Assembly: GCF_964340395.1 (NCBI RefSeq)
Contig: NC_135571.1
Span: 4,721,453-4,785,452 of the forward strand
From: Glandiceps talaboti
Taxonomy: Eukaryota > Hemichordata > Enteropneusta > Spengelidae
Reading direction: 5' to 3'
DNA: 64,000 bases
A model generated the notes under the pieces. That model was not told where the DNA came from and made no database searches. It saw nothing but the letters and a program-made list of their open reading frames with translations. The translations under genes were made by a program, and so were the position numbers. Below are positions 27,709 through 39,400 of the stretch, piece by piece; position 1 is the first letter of the stretch; each line of letters begins with the position of its first letter.

Positions 27709-30700
27709 ATGTGTGTATTCAGGGTATCAGTTGTCAAACTACAAGTGTCACAGTTTTAATATAAAATAAGATATTATTGTAAATAAAACAACGTACATTG
27801 TCATTAAAATTTGTGTTTTGACAGGTGTAAGCCAAATACTAACACATGTGAATGGAGGGCCAGACTCTGTAGCAGGGTATACTTTTATTACATATGTGAG
27901 AGCAGAGGTACGTGAAATGCATCTAAGAGTCTAACCTCTTCTGTCTAGCATCTTCACATAGAGAGTGGGAGCTTTCTAAAAATGTATGGTTTAAATGGTG
28001 TTTAACATTAGCATATCAAATGATATGCATCAAATATGATGCCACCTCTTCTATGGTCTTATACCTTAAGTTCAGCTGTTGCTGGGTAATGTCAAATTTA
28101 GAATGATTTCTTTACTAACAAGGGCAACATTCGTGATGTGGATTGAGACACTGGAACCATGACAGGTCTATTACCATGCTAAAAGGGCTGATCCATATTC
28201 TACTTAAGCAAAGCAATGTTATAATAAACTTTTTCCGTTAGTGCATACGGCGTGAAGAGGTTTCTTCAATATATCTATATCTTCTTACTCAGATCTATCT
28301 TCAGTTTCGTTTAAACCTCTACTAGCTGCAACTGTGGTATTTATTTCATTTAAGTAGCAGTCAATGTTATCGGTAGGTGGTGTAGTAACAAGTTTAAATT
28401 TTGACCGATAGCTTGATTTTGATTGCCCCCATGTTAAATCTACACTCGTTGTAACTTGAGTATCATTTTTCGATTACATAAACAATATATTCACTGAAAA
28501 TTGTTAAAATACATTAATTAGATATTGCACATGTTAATCAATGGTCGATTCGATCTATAGCCATTGATCTGATATTTGGGTGTTGACCTAAAAATCAACT
28601 ATCGTGTATACAGCTACATAAATTCGTTTACCCACGGGTGATGCAGTACTCTTTACATTGTATGATATTGCGAGTAAGTAATTATACGTACCTAACAAAA
28701 CATTTTTGTAACAAAAAAAAAACGTTCCAGTTATAAATTTAATCGTATGTTCTGTTATTTAATTGCAGTGGCTTATATAACAGATAGATTAGCTACCATC
28801 AGAAAGGAAACGACATTCGTGAGTAACACAGTTACCAAGACGACAAAGGCAATGGTAAGTATGTGATATAGGAATATACTAAATTTGAACATAGCAGAGA
28901 TAAACATTCGGTTCAAAAACTTATCCTGAGCATTAATCTTGAGCTTCATACAGTAATGCTAAATGAACTTGAAAGTGTTTCCATCGAAAATCTATTTACA
29001 CAATAAAGATAACACACAACCATCCCTCACAATGTGTCTGTGCTCTGAATTTTGTTACATTTATATTTTGTTTATGTTATCATTAACAAAATACAGAGCA
29101 GACACTGTGTAAGGGATGTTTGTGTGTTATCTTTATGGTGTCTACAGAGCAGACACTGTGTAAGGGATGTTTGTGTGTTATCTTTATTGTGTCTACAGAG
29201 CAGATACTGTGTAAGGGATGTTTGTGTGTTATCTTTATTGTGTCTACAGAGCAGACACTGTGTAAGTGATGTTTGTGTGATATCTTTATTGTGTCTACAG
29301 AGCAGACACTGTGTAAGTGATGTTTGTGTGTTATCTTTATTGTGTCTACAGAGCAGACACTGTGTAAGTGATGTTTGTGTGATATCTTTATTGTGTCTAC
29401 AGAGCAGATACTGTGTAAGGGATGTTTGTGTGTTATCTTTATTGTGTCTACAGAGCAGACACTGTGTAAGTGATGCTTGTGTGCTACCTTTATTGTGTCT
29501 ACAGACCAGACACTGTGTAAGGGATGTTTGTGTGTTATCTTTATTGTGTTTACAGAGCAGACACTGTGTAAGTGATGTTTGTGTGTTATCCTTATTGTGT
29601 CTATCTCTATATGACACCTTGGGACCAGTCTCAATGATCTTGACACATTATTTTATAGCATTTCCAAGTTAAGACGAAATCCCCTGTAAGTGAGTCGTTC
29701 CATATATCAACCTCTTTTACGTTTTTCTAGTAGTATGTCATGTCACAGGAACCTTACCTAATCTCAGGTGTTAGCAGTTTAGTAGGTCTTCTCTTTATTA
29801 CAATTTTATTAAACTTACATAGATTCTCTCATGGCAACACTTAAACATGGTCACAACACACAAAAGGATACCACAAGAACACACTCTGAACAGATGATAC
29901 AAAGTCTATACCGTAACTGTTCAACATGTGACTGGAGAACTTTATATTTTTGCTGTGTGCTGTGGCTGAAGTCACAAATTTTAAAAGGGAATTAAAATTG
30001 AGATGTGAAAAACTGTTGTCTGGCAGATTTATAAAAAGTAGTTCCAGAAGAAAAGAATAATCCTATGTGATCCTCATTGCTCTACCGATCAGATAACACT
30101 AAAGTTAGAACCTGAGATTGAAACATTGGCCTGTAAATGTATATTAAAAGAGTTTATAGATTTGATAAAGAGAACACTTTCTGGGAACTTAGAAGCCAGT
30201 AATTATCAACCACTGATATGTTCTGATCACAATAATCAATCGTGCAAATCGTTGCAACATAACTTCATATGATGAATATACATTGTCATGTATGACATTT
30301 GCTAATAAAGTGTAAGACCCATGCCAATTAACTTCATGTTAGCCATGGGGTCTATATCTTCGAACGAAGAAGATTTGTTTCACGTATATCTAGCCATCTG
30401 AATTACGCACTGCTGTTTTTATTATAGATAATTAATGCAATGAGATATATCCTCAATCTGACCTCTGACCTTTTGAAGTATAATCTCAATATGGAAGAAA
30501 GAGTCACTGGATCCCAAGGTATTCATTTTTTAATAATTCAATCAAAGATGGAAATTAAAGGGGAATGCCTCTTCGTGAAATGTGAAATGAAGGCATTTCC
30601 GTAAATTATGAGTTATGGACAGTCATTTCATGATTTCACGTCCTTTACATTCCAAGGGATTTCCAAGAAACATCCAAATTGAACCCTTTTTCACGTTTAG

Positions 30701-33700
30701 TGTTCTGTGACTTTCTTAGCAGTGATCCATGGTTGTTTCATTGGAGGCAGCAATTATGAATATGTATTAGATGAACAATATGCATTCATGTATGCTTAGT
30801 GCATTTTCCCTACAGTTAAGTATCCATCTAGTGTTCATCCAATAGATATGCATGTCTGCAAACTCCCATTGGTCAACATTTGACCAATACTCTGATACTG
30901 CGTGCGAAACAACTTACAATTGGGTGTTTCTTGTGAACCACGTGGAAAGTGTGTGACGTTAAATCATGCTCACGCTCGGTCATTATTCTTCTTGTCATAA
31001 ATCTACAAGGAGAACCCCTCGTGAAGGATCAACCTCCAAATACACAAGTCTTGAGTTTGTCCAGCAGATGTTTAGGTCTGTTTATGTAAGTGGAAGACTG
31101 TGTGTAACTTTGAGATACAGGAAAAATACACCCAAAACATGTATAAAACGTAAGACCACTATAGTGGTCTGAGATAAAACCTCTCTTATGTACCAATACG
31201 GGTATGGCCATGTTTCTATGGGAAGGTGTTATTGCTTTTCATGTTGCACCAGGTACCATAGTACCAGGACCATACAGTGTTATTTTTTCTTGACCTTACA
31301 GAAATACTCAATGAAATTGAAAACTTAATCAACGACCTTGATACAGTAGTTAGCCAGAATGACGAGATGAGATTAACACGGGGTGAGACCACAGCAATAA
31401 CAGATACACTCATCGAAATATTTAAAAGTATCGCCAGGTACCTTATCCATGGTAGTGAAGCTAATAATAGGATGGTTGTCTTGACAACCTATTCACTCGA
31501 ATTACAAGTAAAGAGCAGTACAGCCAAAGATGTTTGTGGGACATTCATACGTTTGGAGAAAGGGATAGGTATTCTTATACCGCCGTCTGAGTCCATATTT
31601 GGTAATCATATACGGAGTGATTCTTTAAACAGGATAGTAAGTACCCCTAAGTCAATTGTTATTGATGCACATCTTTCCTTTGTTTTCTTCTCATATAACT
31701 CTCATATATTGTGATGTGCTTATATTTGCTTTCCAAATCTACATCATTCAATGGATTTCACAGGTGAATGAGAGCAAGATAAGAGAAGTTAAGCCTAGCA
31801 AGGGTTGGAAGGGGAACATGGATGCGTACCTAGGGGTATGCCTATTCGTCTGATGTATCGCATATAAAAGCAGTGTGGGTCTTCTAAACCTTCTTCATGG
31901 CTGCATCAGATAAACCTTCTTGGTCGTATTGTTTGAATAACATGTAATTGTCTATAATTTGAAATCACTTTTAAAGGCCCACTTAGCAAAACGATTAAAA
32001 TTTAGGTGTGAAAAACAGAGAACTTTAGAAAATGTTGGTCCAGAACTAAATAAAAATAATCTTTGTAATCTTCATGGCACCAGTGATAAGGTCACGTACA
32101 CTAATGCAAGAATCTGGGATTGAAACCCTGGCCTTTAAACCTCTTAATATAAATTATAGCACACGCGTAACCAATCTACTGCAATTTTTACATTTTAATG
32201 ACATTTGTATAACTAAGAAACGTTTCTGCGTTTTTGCAACTCACCTAAATTTGTTTTAAAATAATATTTGATGTACTTGACTGTCCGACCGTTGACCTAT
32301 AACGTTACGCTCCAGTGCATGAATAGACATGTATTACTAAAGAGCAGAAAAAATGACGTAAACAAGCGTTGTCTTTACGTAGAACAATTTGCGTATAAAT
32401 ATCATATTGTCTGTTCGAAAGCCTACAACTTGGCTTGCATGTGGTGGAATTATTATACAACCAAGCCATGTGCGACGAATCTACCCGTAATATGTAAATG
32501 CCCGTCTACACTGACTTGACTTATCGCTGTTTCTTTCAAATACGTAGCGTAAATATAAATACAGCTATTGAAACATCACAACAACATAGCAAAATAAACA
32601 AACAAGGAATTGATATATCAGAAATTAAAGGAAATGAAAACACTTCCTATTTCAAAAAGTCTGAGCGACAAATTTATTTCCATTGTAGATATTCCATGTT
32701 GGCGGTATATATGGTTATCTTTTAAAGGATTATGGTAACAATGGCTTTAATGGTGATATACTTCACTTGTCATTCACGGATAACACCGGTCGAGAGCTGA
32801 AAGGTAGGTATGAAAACATGTTACAAGGTACACATTCGACCTTCATTTCTCACATGGAAACGTGTTCCGTGTATTCTCACTTTCTCCCTTCCCAATGGCA
32901 GAGTTACCACCGGGTCAGCAAATGCAAGAACATTATATTGACATATATATTATACAAAATGGATGCTTTGATCGTACATAGAAGTTCTTGCAAATTAAGC
33001 ACACGAGACAGATTTATATTTAAAAAAAAGTACATGAAAGAGGTTCTAAAAACTGAGAACATAACAGACGTTCTAAAAACTGAAAATACAAGAGACTTTA
33101 AACAATTAAAGAAACTTTAAAAAATGACAAGTTTCCCCGAAAATCAAAGGTATCTTTATAAAAACTCACTCCTTTTAGAATATTTAGGGTTTCCTTCTCA
33201 TGTCTGCAAAGAAATAAAACATCCTTTGGTATTACATAGAGTTAAATCGTATACCGAGGCCATAGTAGTATTCATATATAGTTGTTTACCATTATTTCCA
33301 AATTATGTATGGTGACCCCAAATTATGTGTGGTGACCCCAAATTATGTATTGTGACCCCAAATTATGTATGGTGACCCCAAATTATGTATTGTGACCCCA
33401 AATTATGCATGGTGACTCCAAATTATGTATGGTGACCCCAAATTATGTATGGTGACCCCAAATTATATATTGTGACCCCAAATTATGTAATGTGACCCCA
33501 AATTATGTATGGTGACCCCAAATTATGTATGGTGACCCCAAATTATGTATTGTGACCCCCAAATTATGTATGGTGACCCCAAATTATGTATGGTGACCCC
33601 AAATTATGTATGGTGACCCCAAATTATGTATGGTGACCCAAAATTATGTTTGGTGACCCCAAATTATGTATGGTGACCCCAAATTATGTATGGTGACCCC

Positions 33701-35605
33701 AAATTATGTATTGTGACCCCAAATTGTGTATGGTGACCCAAAATGTCTTGATTTCTTGAACAAAGTATCGGCATTATTTACTGTTATGCAATTAAAATTA
33801 CGTCTTTGTCTGCACCATAAAAACGAGGTAAACTGTGACACCTGATGTGCTTCACTATATGAATATAACAGTTTTAAAGGGTTACTTTGGATTATTCCAT
33901 GAAAAGACATCAGTGTTGATTGATTGATTGAATGTTTTGTTTGTTTGTTTGTTTGTTTGTTTGTTTGTTTGTTTGTTTGTTTGTTAGACTTACCATGGTA
34001 CAAAGAACAGTTACGTTCATTTTTCATTTCAGTAAACAAGACAACAGAAGATTTTGAGATCTGGGTCCCCACTAAACATGCGCATGATGGACCCAGTGCC
34101 ACACTTTCTGCGTACTACCATGCTGAGGACCGCCTTAATCATTACGGATGGGAAATAAAGGTAATATCAAGGAGATTCGTCGTTGAGGGCGTTCCACAAC
34201 AAATCTTTCATTCTATAGTTTGATCAGCTGCAAATATTTAGATTATGGTTTATCTACTCAGTAAATAAAAATCAGGGAAAAATAATTAAAGAGGAAAACC
34301 ACCACAGAAAATCAACTTTGGTTTCTGAAAAGTCTTTTCCCGATTGCACATCCCATAAATATTGCCAAGAAACGCCACATTGAAGTTGCTGTACATTTTA
34401 TTATTCCTAGCAGTGGGCCAGGGAATCAGTAAACATGCATAAGTTTTAAATATTCATGATTGAAGGTAGTAAGTACTTTACAGATGTAAATGTTTCTGTT
34501 GCTCTAATACATGATTATGCATGTGTGCTGAATCTCATGAGGCAAATGATGAGTCACGTGATACAATGTAGCAATGTTGCTAAGACTCTTGTAGAGCCAG
34601 ACGACTTTTGTTCCCATTGCATGACCCCCCCCCCCCCTCCCACCCTTTCACTTAAACTTTATATGATGCTTTCTTTATATAGGTCTCAGAAATACCCAGG
34701 GCAGTAACTATCCTGCTGAGCTGTTCACAGCCTGTGTTTTGGAACACTTCACTTCATATGTACATTCAGAGACTCATTAATGATACTGTAGAGTTTGGAC
34801 ACAGTTACCAGTACACTACAATGTTGACATTGAACGGAACATATTCAACGACTTTTATTCCTGATGACGAAATAATCCATGTTGGCAATTACATCTTTCA
34901 ATTTTCACTTCCTACAGGTACGTTAACATAAAGAACATTTACTTTTCACGTGTACATATTCATATGCGTATAACACATCGTTTTTGTACAGTCTTCAGTG
35001 ATTGGCTTAGATCGTCTCATATAGCCTCAATTTGCATACTGCTGGCACTATTTTTTTCTATTTTCCTAGGGCACCATTATCGTAGTATTCCCAGGCCTTA
35101 TTATCAATCACTATTAGATGTCACATTACCCCCTGTGTTGTTATGTAGCTACCCTTGGCTCGAAGCTTCGAAAGATAATTGTTGCACAACAACTTTCCGG
35201 GTAATAGACATCTACTGTGCTCTCATAGGTAGGTAGGTAGGTAGCTCTGGTAGGTAGGTAGGTAGTTAGGTAGACTTTAAATCGTACCATTGGGAAGTAC
35301 AAATTACTTGACATAACAAATGTATAGAAAATGTCACTAAACCCTAGTCTAGAGGCTATCCATGGCTTTGACTCTCTTTCCACGTCTAGTGAAATGGGTG
35401 TAATCTAGACAGCCAGCTAGACAACATACTAACAAGTGAACAATCTATCACACATTGACAGGTACTTGTAATTGGCAACTTATTTCACTCAGGTGTTCAC
35501 TAATATCCAATTAGTGCAATCGTGTTTGACATGCAAATAACGTGTACAACAACAACAACAACAACAGCAACAACAACAGCAACAACAACAACAACAACAA
35601 CAACT

Positions 35606-35636
<31 letters not shown>

Positions 35637-36188
35637 CCACCTCCAGTCTGAAAATAAGTCACGTGAGGGTGCGACGTCATGACTTTATATGATTTAATGC
35701 TAGCGCTGTTGGTGGTATATGGATTTTAGATCTATTCATTTCACTAGACGTTGAAGGAGAGACAAAGTAATGGATAGTCTCTAGATTAAACTTACCCATG
35801 TAGTGTAAAATTGAGTGTTATATTTCAAAATGGAGTTGCTTTGTTTTGTGACATGATAGTTTTTCCTTCTTTTGGCAGATTTCGATACACTGACATTCAC
35901 TCTATCTTTGATTCAACATAAATGCTGGTATTATGACAAACGTGATCGAAATTGGGAGACGGAAGGATGCAAGGTATTGTAACTCTAGAGTTGTACTTCA
36001 TTATATTACTATGTGTATGTGTGTGTGTGCGTGCGTGCGTGCGTGCGTATGTGCGTGCGTGCGTATGTATGTATGTATGTATGTATGTATGTATGTATGT
36101 ATGTATGTATGTATGTGTGCGTGTGTGTGTGTATGTATGTAGGTAGGTAGGTATGTGTGTGTGTGTTTGTGTGTGTGCGTATGTGTGT

Positions 36189-36236
<48 letters not shown>

Positions 36237-36386
36237 CTAATACACCTGGTACACATTTAAACGTTGCATGACCTTGTATATCTAATTCAAACAAATGCTT
36301 TGAGACCTCGTACCTTTTCTCTCTCTCAGGTATCTTCGAAATCCAATAAAGAATCAACGGTGTGCTTATGTAATCACCTACGATGA
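21502..36386 (+). CDS. Secreted tandem C-type-lectin/GAIN-GPS protein, polycystin-1-like (14 exons)
   Basis: Exons: 21502-21583, 21849-22134, 25601-25689, 26365-26656, 27825-27907, 28769-28854, 30428-30518, 31302-31636, 31764-31835, 32689-32803, 34033-34160, 34683-34917, 35879-35973, 36330-36386. All junctions are GT-AG and in phase, giving 681 residues. Signal peptide 1-27 (AVIITIMLCVQP). Two C-type-lectin-like domains at about 28-152 (CESIGQKLVQI to FYMCESE) and 153-277 (CESVGQRLVQI, WIDAEIG, YYICES) lack EPN/QPD/WND calcium motifs. Residues 337-663 resemble the polycystin-1 family GAIN region (DFEIWVPTK, LHLSFTDNTGREL). The GPS runs CWYYDKRDRNW, EGC, CLCNHL at 647-680. The protein then ends in Arg and TGA, with no PLAT or membrane segment. 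It could be a soluble ectodomain or a gene that lost its 3' half. Confidence 0.85.
21600..21696. repeat. (ACAT)n microsatellite, intron 1
   Basis: CACA, AGAC and about 18 ACAT units lie in intron 1 of the lectin/GAIN gene. Confidence 0.95.
22217..22478. repeat. (ATTT)n then (GTTT)n compound microsatellite, intron 2
   Basis: About 31 ATTT units switch abruptly to about 30 GTTT units with a TGTG patch near 22405-22427. Long frames in both strands here are artefacts. Confidence 0.97.
22855..23340 (+). pseudogene. Possible decayed gene fragment in intron 2
   Basis: Coding-like pieces occur in changing frames. MSESETQ begins at 22957 and, after one apparent slip in a poly-A run, continues as RRKRSFNVRSPATCSDSEDA. 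Further on are AVPSTPKSK and SPWVPTKRRAIKIWELGK. I do not recognise a family. It could be a retrocopy of an unknown gene or chance. No poly-A tail or target duplication was found. Confidence 0.25.
24770..25440. repeat. Decayed repeat with TTTGCATAATTAATGAT units
   Basis: Five to six degenerate units of roughly 90-150 bp share three blocks: TTTGCATAATTAATGATT, GGTAATTACACAATATCTTA, and TTCAAATTCATATGATTTGG followed by TACATGCATTGATGATAACA. Similar blocks occur at 20670-20950 and, inverted, at 37660-38190. It lies in intron 2 of the lectin/GAIN gene. Confidence 0.6.
25937..26001. repeat. (GT)n microsatellite, intron 3
   Basis: A clean dinucleotide array of about 32 units. Confidence 0.98.
27662..27705. 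repeat. (AT)n microsatellite, intron 4
   Basis: About 21 AT units followed by TTTGTATGTGTG. Confidence 0.98.
28990..29605. repeat. 51-bp minisatellite in intron 6, with an inverted unit in front
   Basis: About ten copies of a 51-bp unit (GAGCAGACACTGTGTAAG, GATGTTTGTGTG, TTATCTTTATTGTGTCTACA) run from 29096 to 29605. Because 51 is a multiple of three, several frames stay open on both strands, so the long apparent proteins are artefacts. A single reverse-complement unit (AGATAACACACAACCATCCC) precedes the array at 29007-29048. A related single-copy sequence is at 40935-41065. Confidence 0.95.
29965..30155 (-). mobile_element. SINE family 2, copy 1 (intron 6)
   Basis: On the minus strand it shares the blocks GGTTTCAATCTC-like (tRNA B-box-like), TTAGTGTTATCTGATC, GGATCACATAGGATTATTC and TTTTTCACATCTC with copies at 31975-32150 and 58405-58600. 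Confidence 0.65.
31153..31170. repeat. 18-bp perfect palindrome
   Basis: AGACCACTATAGTGGTCT. A degenerate relative is at 18612-18642. Confidence 0.8.
31975..32150 (-). mobile_element. SINE family 2, copy 2 (intron 9)
   Basis: Its minus-strand B-box-like GGGTTTCAATCCCAG and the block GTTCTGGACCAACATTTTC match the copies at 29965-30155 and 58405-58600. Confidence 0.65.
32370..32519 (+). pseudogene. Possible C-type-lectin-domain tail relic in intron 9
   Basis: An open stretch ends CLYVEQ, then CMWWNYYTTKPCATNLPVIC and KCPSTLT before a stop. The spacing W-N-x(5)-P-C-x(3)-L-P-x-I-C is typical of the last strand of C-type-lectin domains (compare WNDVPC...LPFIC). It is in a different place from the two domains used in the gene model and has no clear splice sites. 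It may be a relic exon, an alternative terminal exon, or chance. Confidence 0.3.
33290..33752. repeat. 20-bp minisatellite in intron 10
   Basis: About 23 copies of AAATTATGTATGGTGACCCC, with TATTG and one-base-length variants. Confidence 0.97.
33936..33985. repeat. (TTTG)n microsatellite, intron 10
   Basis: Twelve TTTG units lie about 50 bases before the exon at 34033. Confidence 0.97.
35221..35272. repeat. (GTAG)n microsatellite, intron 12
   Basis: Two runs of GTAG units separated by CTCTG. Confidence 0.9.
35549..35638. repeat. (CAA)n microsatellite, intron 12
   Basis: About 29 CAA units with a few CAG and CTA variants. Confidence 0.97.
36010..36235. repeat. Compound TG / CGTG / TATG microsatellite, intron 13
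   Basis: Alternating purine-pyrimidine array between the two halves of the GPS motif (exons 13 and 14). It ends about 95 bases before exon 14. Confidence 0.97.
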
Positions 36387-39140
36387 AGTAATATGAAAAG
36401 ACATAAACTGCAAATCTTCGAAGATATATATGAACTCACCCTAACCCAATTGGTCATTGAGTTGTAGATGGCAGCCAATCGGGTTAACTGTTTGAGGGCG
36501 ATCTAAGCTATATCACTTTCAATGACGTTCCTTCAAGGTAGTTGATGGAGAAATAGAGTAGTCATAACGCTTTGATTTGTTCAAGATGACATTTGATTCA
36601 AAATGACGATTTTTTAAAATAAGAATTTAAGATTTTCAAATTATGGTAGAGATATCGTGTAGTTTTTTTCAAATATTTTCAAAGTACGGTGTCATTGACA
36701 CTTGTTTTTGCTATTGTAAAAAAAGCACAGATATAATAAGTGCTTACTTAATTTTCTAAATACTAGTATATTACCGGACATTTTGTCGTAATTGACATTA
36801 TTATTATATGCGGACATTATTATTAAAGTCAATAACCATTATTATTATTATTATTATAGTCAATTGCTCGCTTGAAATACGAGTCTCAGCTTGTGCAAGC
36901 TTAGAACGATTTTATTGTGATTTGCGATTATCGATTGGCCAAAATTTATTGTACAGACATCAGTAAAACTAATCGACTTATTGCCACTTCGGTATATATG
37001 TTCCTCGTTGACACACCTACCAGATGGTCTGAGGGGTGAACCATTTGATATCGGGGCTGGGGCGTAAATTCAATTAATATAATCAAATCATTTTTAGCAG
37101 CACCACAGCAATCTTGTATTCACTCTTTAATGGCTAGTTGTGTTGTACAAACAATGCCTACACTTGTCACAGGGCTAACGGAAATAGAAACTTGTAATAT
37201 CAACACAATCTTATGTTTTGATATAAACAACTTTTCTTTGTTTGTGTTCTCTATCCCATTTTAAAAATGGCATTAAAGAATAGCAAAAATGCATTTTGGA
37301 GGTTTTGAAACATGGGGTTATTTTTTACAGCTTTGTGCCGCATGATTAAGATAAGCCTGACAAATATCCAAAAATGCAATAGAAATTGCGACTGAAAAGA
37401 TACACAAATTAACAGTTCATTTTTTTCCTGTGATCAAGTGGTTGCAGATATTAACCGACCATTCACAAACAATAGCGTTGTAACGAAAGAAAAATGTCAT
37501 TTCATCCAACCTATCTATCTATTGAAAACTTGGGATGAGATACTAAGTTCACCCTTACCAGATAGACTGAATGCCTTTCATAAGGGTAAACAAACAAGCC
37601 GGCAGTATCAGAATTCGAAATACTGAGCTAACACACATCGTGTATATCTTAATTTTAAAATGTCATTAATTATGTAAATGCTTCATTTAAAATTAAAAAT
37701 TTTGACAACCCGCTACTATGTATGTGTCAAATTATATGAAATTTGAAGCCTGATTGCCAAATGTAATCATTTAGGAAAATAAAACATGATAACTACTAAA
37801 AGATACAACAATAAGCTATTGGGAAATTTATACTTTGTGTTCTTGTACCCCATGTATGTATCAAGTTATCTGAAATTTGACGCTTACATTCTTCAATTCT
37901 AAAAATTATTAATTATACAAATTACTCATTAAAGTTGAAAGCTTCACCATCAAACTTTATGGAACACGAGTACATCTGCTTCGTTATCACAAATGAATGT
38001 ACCAACTTATTTGAAATTCAAAACTTGTGTATTCTTAAAATATTGTCTAAAAACCGAAGCTCATTAATTATTCAAATTAATCATTCAAATTACAAACTGA
38101 TTCAACATGCAATCTGTCACTACCACCTGTACATGAAATTTGAAGTTTGCGTGCACACGCTCCATTGCAAATGTAACGAGTCACAGACCTAAATTTATCC
38201 ATTCAGGATATTTTGGTAAATTTTCATCATGAACTCTAACTTGAAGTCAAAAGCATTTAAACTTTGTACATACAGTGACATTCTGTTACGCCAAACAACA
38301 TAGGTCTTTGACATCTCAACAATGGGTGTTTCGGATTAGTTTGTACCAGGTACGATTGAACTGTCAACAAGTTTTCATATGACATGATGTGTTGGTTTTA
38401 GAACTTCATTATATGACTTCATTGTTTTGTAGAAGTATAATTATAATATTACACAACTATTTTGTGGTCTTTGAGATATTAACTTTTATTACTAATCTAG
38501 AGAGGGTGATTGGATATTAGATCTCGGATGATGTCTTTCATAAGACTTAAGAATACGTCATACTCTAAGAATAGAGATTTGTGTAAACTTTGAAAATGAA
38601 TGTATTTAAGTTGGGTTTTTAGCCCATCTAGGGAGGAACGGAGTCGGAGATTAGACATGCAATAAAATCAACCAAGTGGTTAGCTTGGCGTTTGTTGAAC
38701 CAGATACGTATGTTTCGTGAATTGTGAGTTCTACTCAACACAATCCAAGTCGGTACGGTACCTTGTAGAAGAGATGGTTTGAGAAGAAACTAGTTGGTCG
38801 GCTAATTCAACGTTATAGTCTTAAATGGAACAGACTGACGATTGGAACAGCAGTGCGAGTGATTACTTCCCCGTTTGACCATTAAATATCGATAAACTGC
38901 ACAGTAAGCCGATCAACAGCGTTTCACAAACATATCAGGTCATATTTGTTACAAGTAAATCTAGTCTTCCCGTCCACAGCTTGATGATTGACGTCCACAA
39001 ATCGCATCTGCTTATTGTGTTAACTAACTCTTTTTTCCCTTAGATATGCAAACTCCCAACTGTATGCATAATTAAAATAGAACCCCTTTCATGTTGCTCT
39101 TCACTGCTTCTTTTTGATGCACCCACGTAGAGGACAATTA
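36387..39140. other. Downstream of the lectin/GAIN stop, no coding exons recognised
   Basis: I looked for a PLAT domain or membrane helices that would continue a polycystin-like protein and saw none. The stretch holds (ATT)n near 36795-36862 and an inverted copy of the decayed TTTGCATAATTAATGAT repeat at about 37660-38190. A weak frame at 37438-37626 has no recognised homology. No AATAAA occurs until about 37783. Confidence 0.55.
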
Positions 39141-39144
39141 AAAC

Positions 39145-39400
39145 AGCACATGCTAAACTTTAAAATTGCAAGATTGAATGAATACAGTTTCTTGCGACAT
39201 TTTGTCTAATATCATCAAAACATTGGCGCAATGCGTGTCTGTGTCTAGTTGCATTACACTTTATTTTATGTAGACAAAATATAGCACGACATTACAAAAA
39301 ACTGCAGAATGTAGTCAGATACTTATTATTTTGGTTGTATCAAACAGAGCTAGTGAACTCTACCATGAAATGAGCTGTAATAGTTCACGGGTTCTACAAA
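39145..39400 (+). repeat. Dispersed repeat family A, copy 2
   Basis: Contains GCAAGATTGAATGAATACAG, CATTGGCGCAATGCGTGTC and GTTGTATCAAACAGAGC, matching 19460-19790 and 50325-50640. Confidence 0.7.

Noticed and set aside
29052-29672. Long overlapping open frames of Cys/Val/Leu-rich and His/Lys/Thr-rich repeats on both strands
   Set aside because: They follow the 51-bp tandem array, whose unit length is a multiple of three, inside an intron of the lectin/GAIN gene.
33290-33752. CRISPR-like array
   Set aside because: The repeats are directly adjacent 20-mers without unique spacers, in an animal intron.
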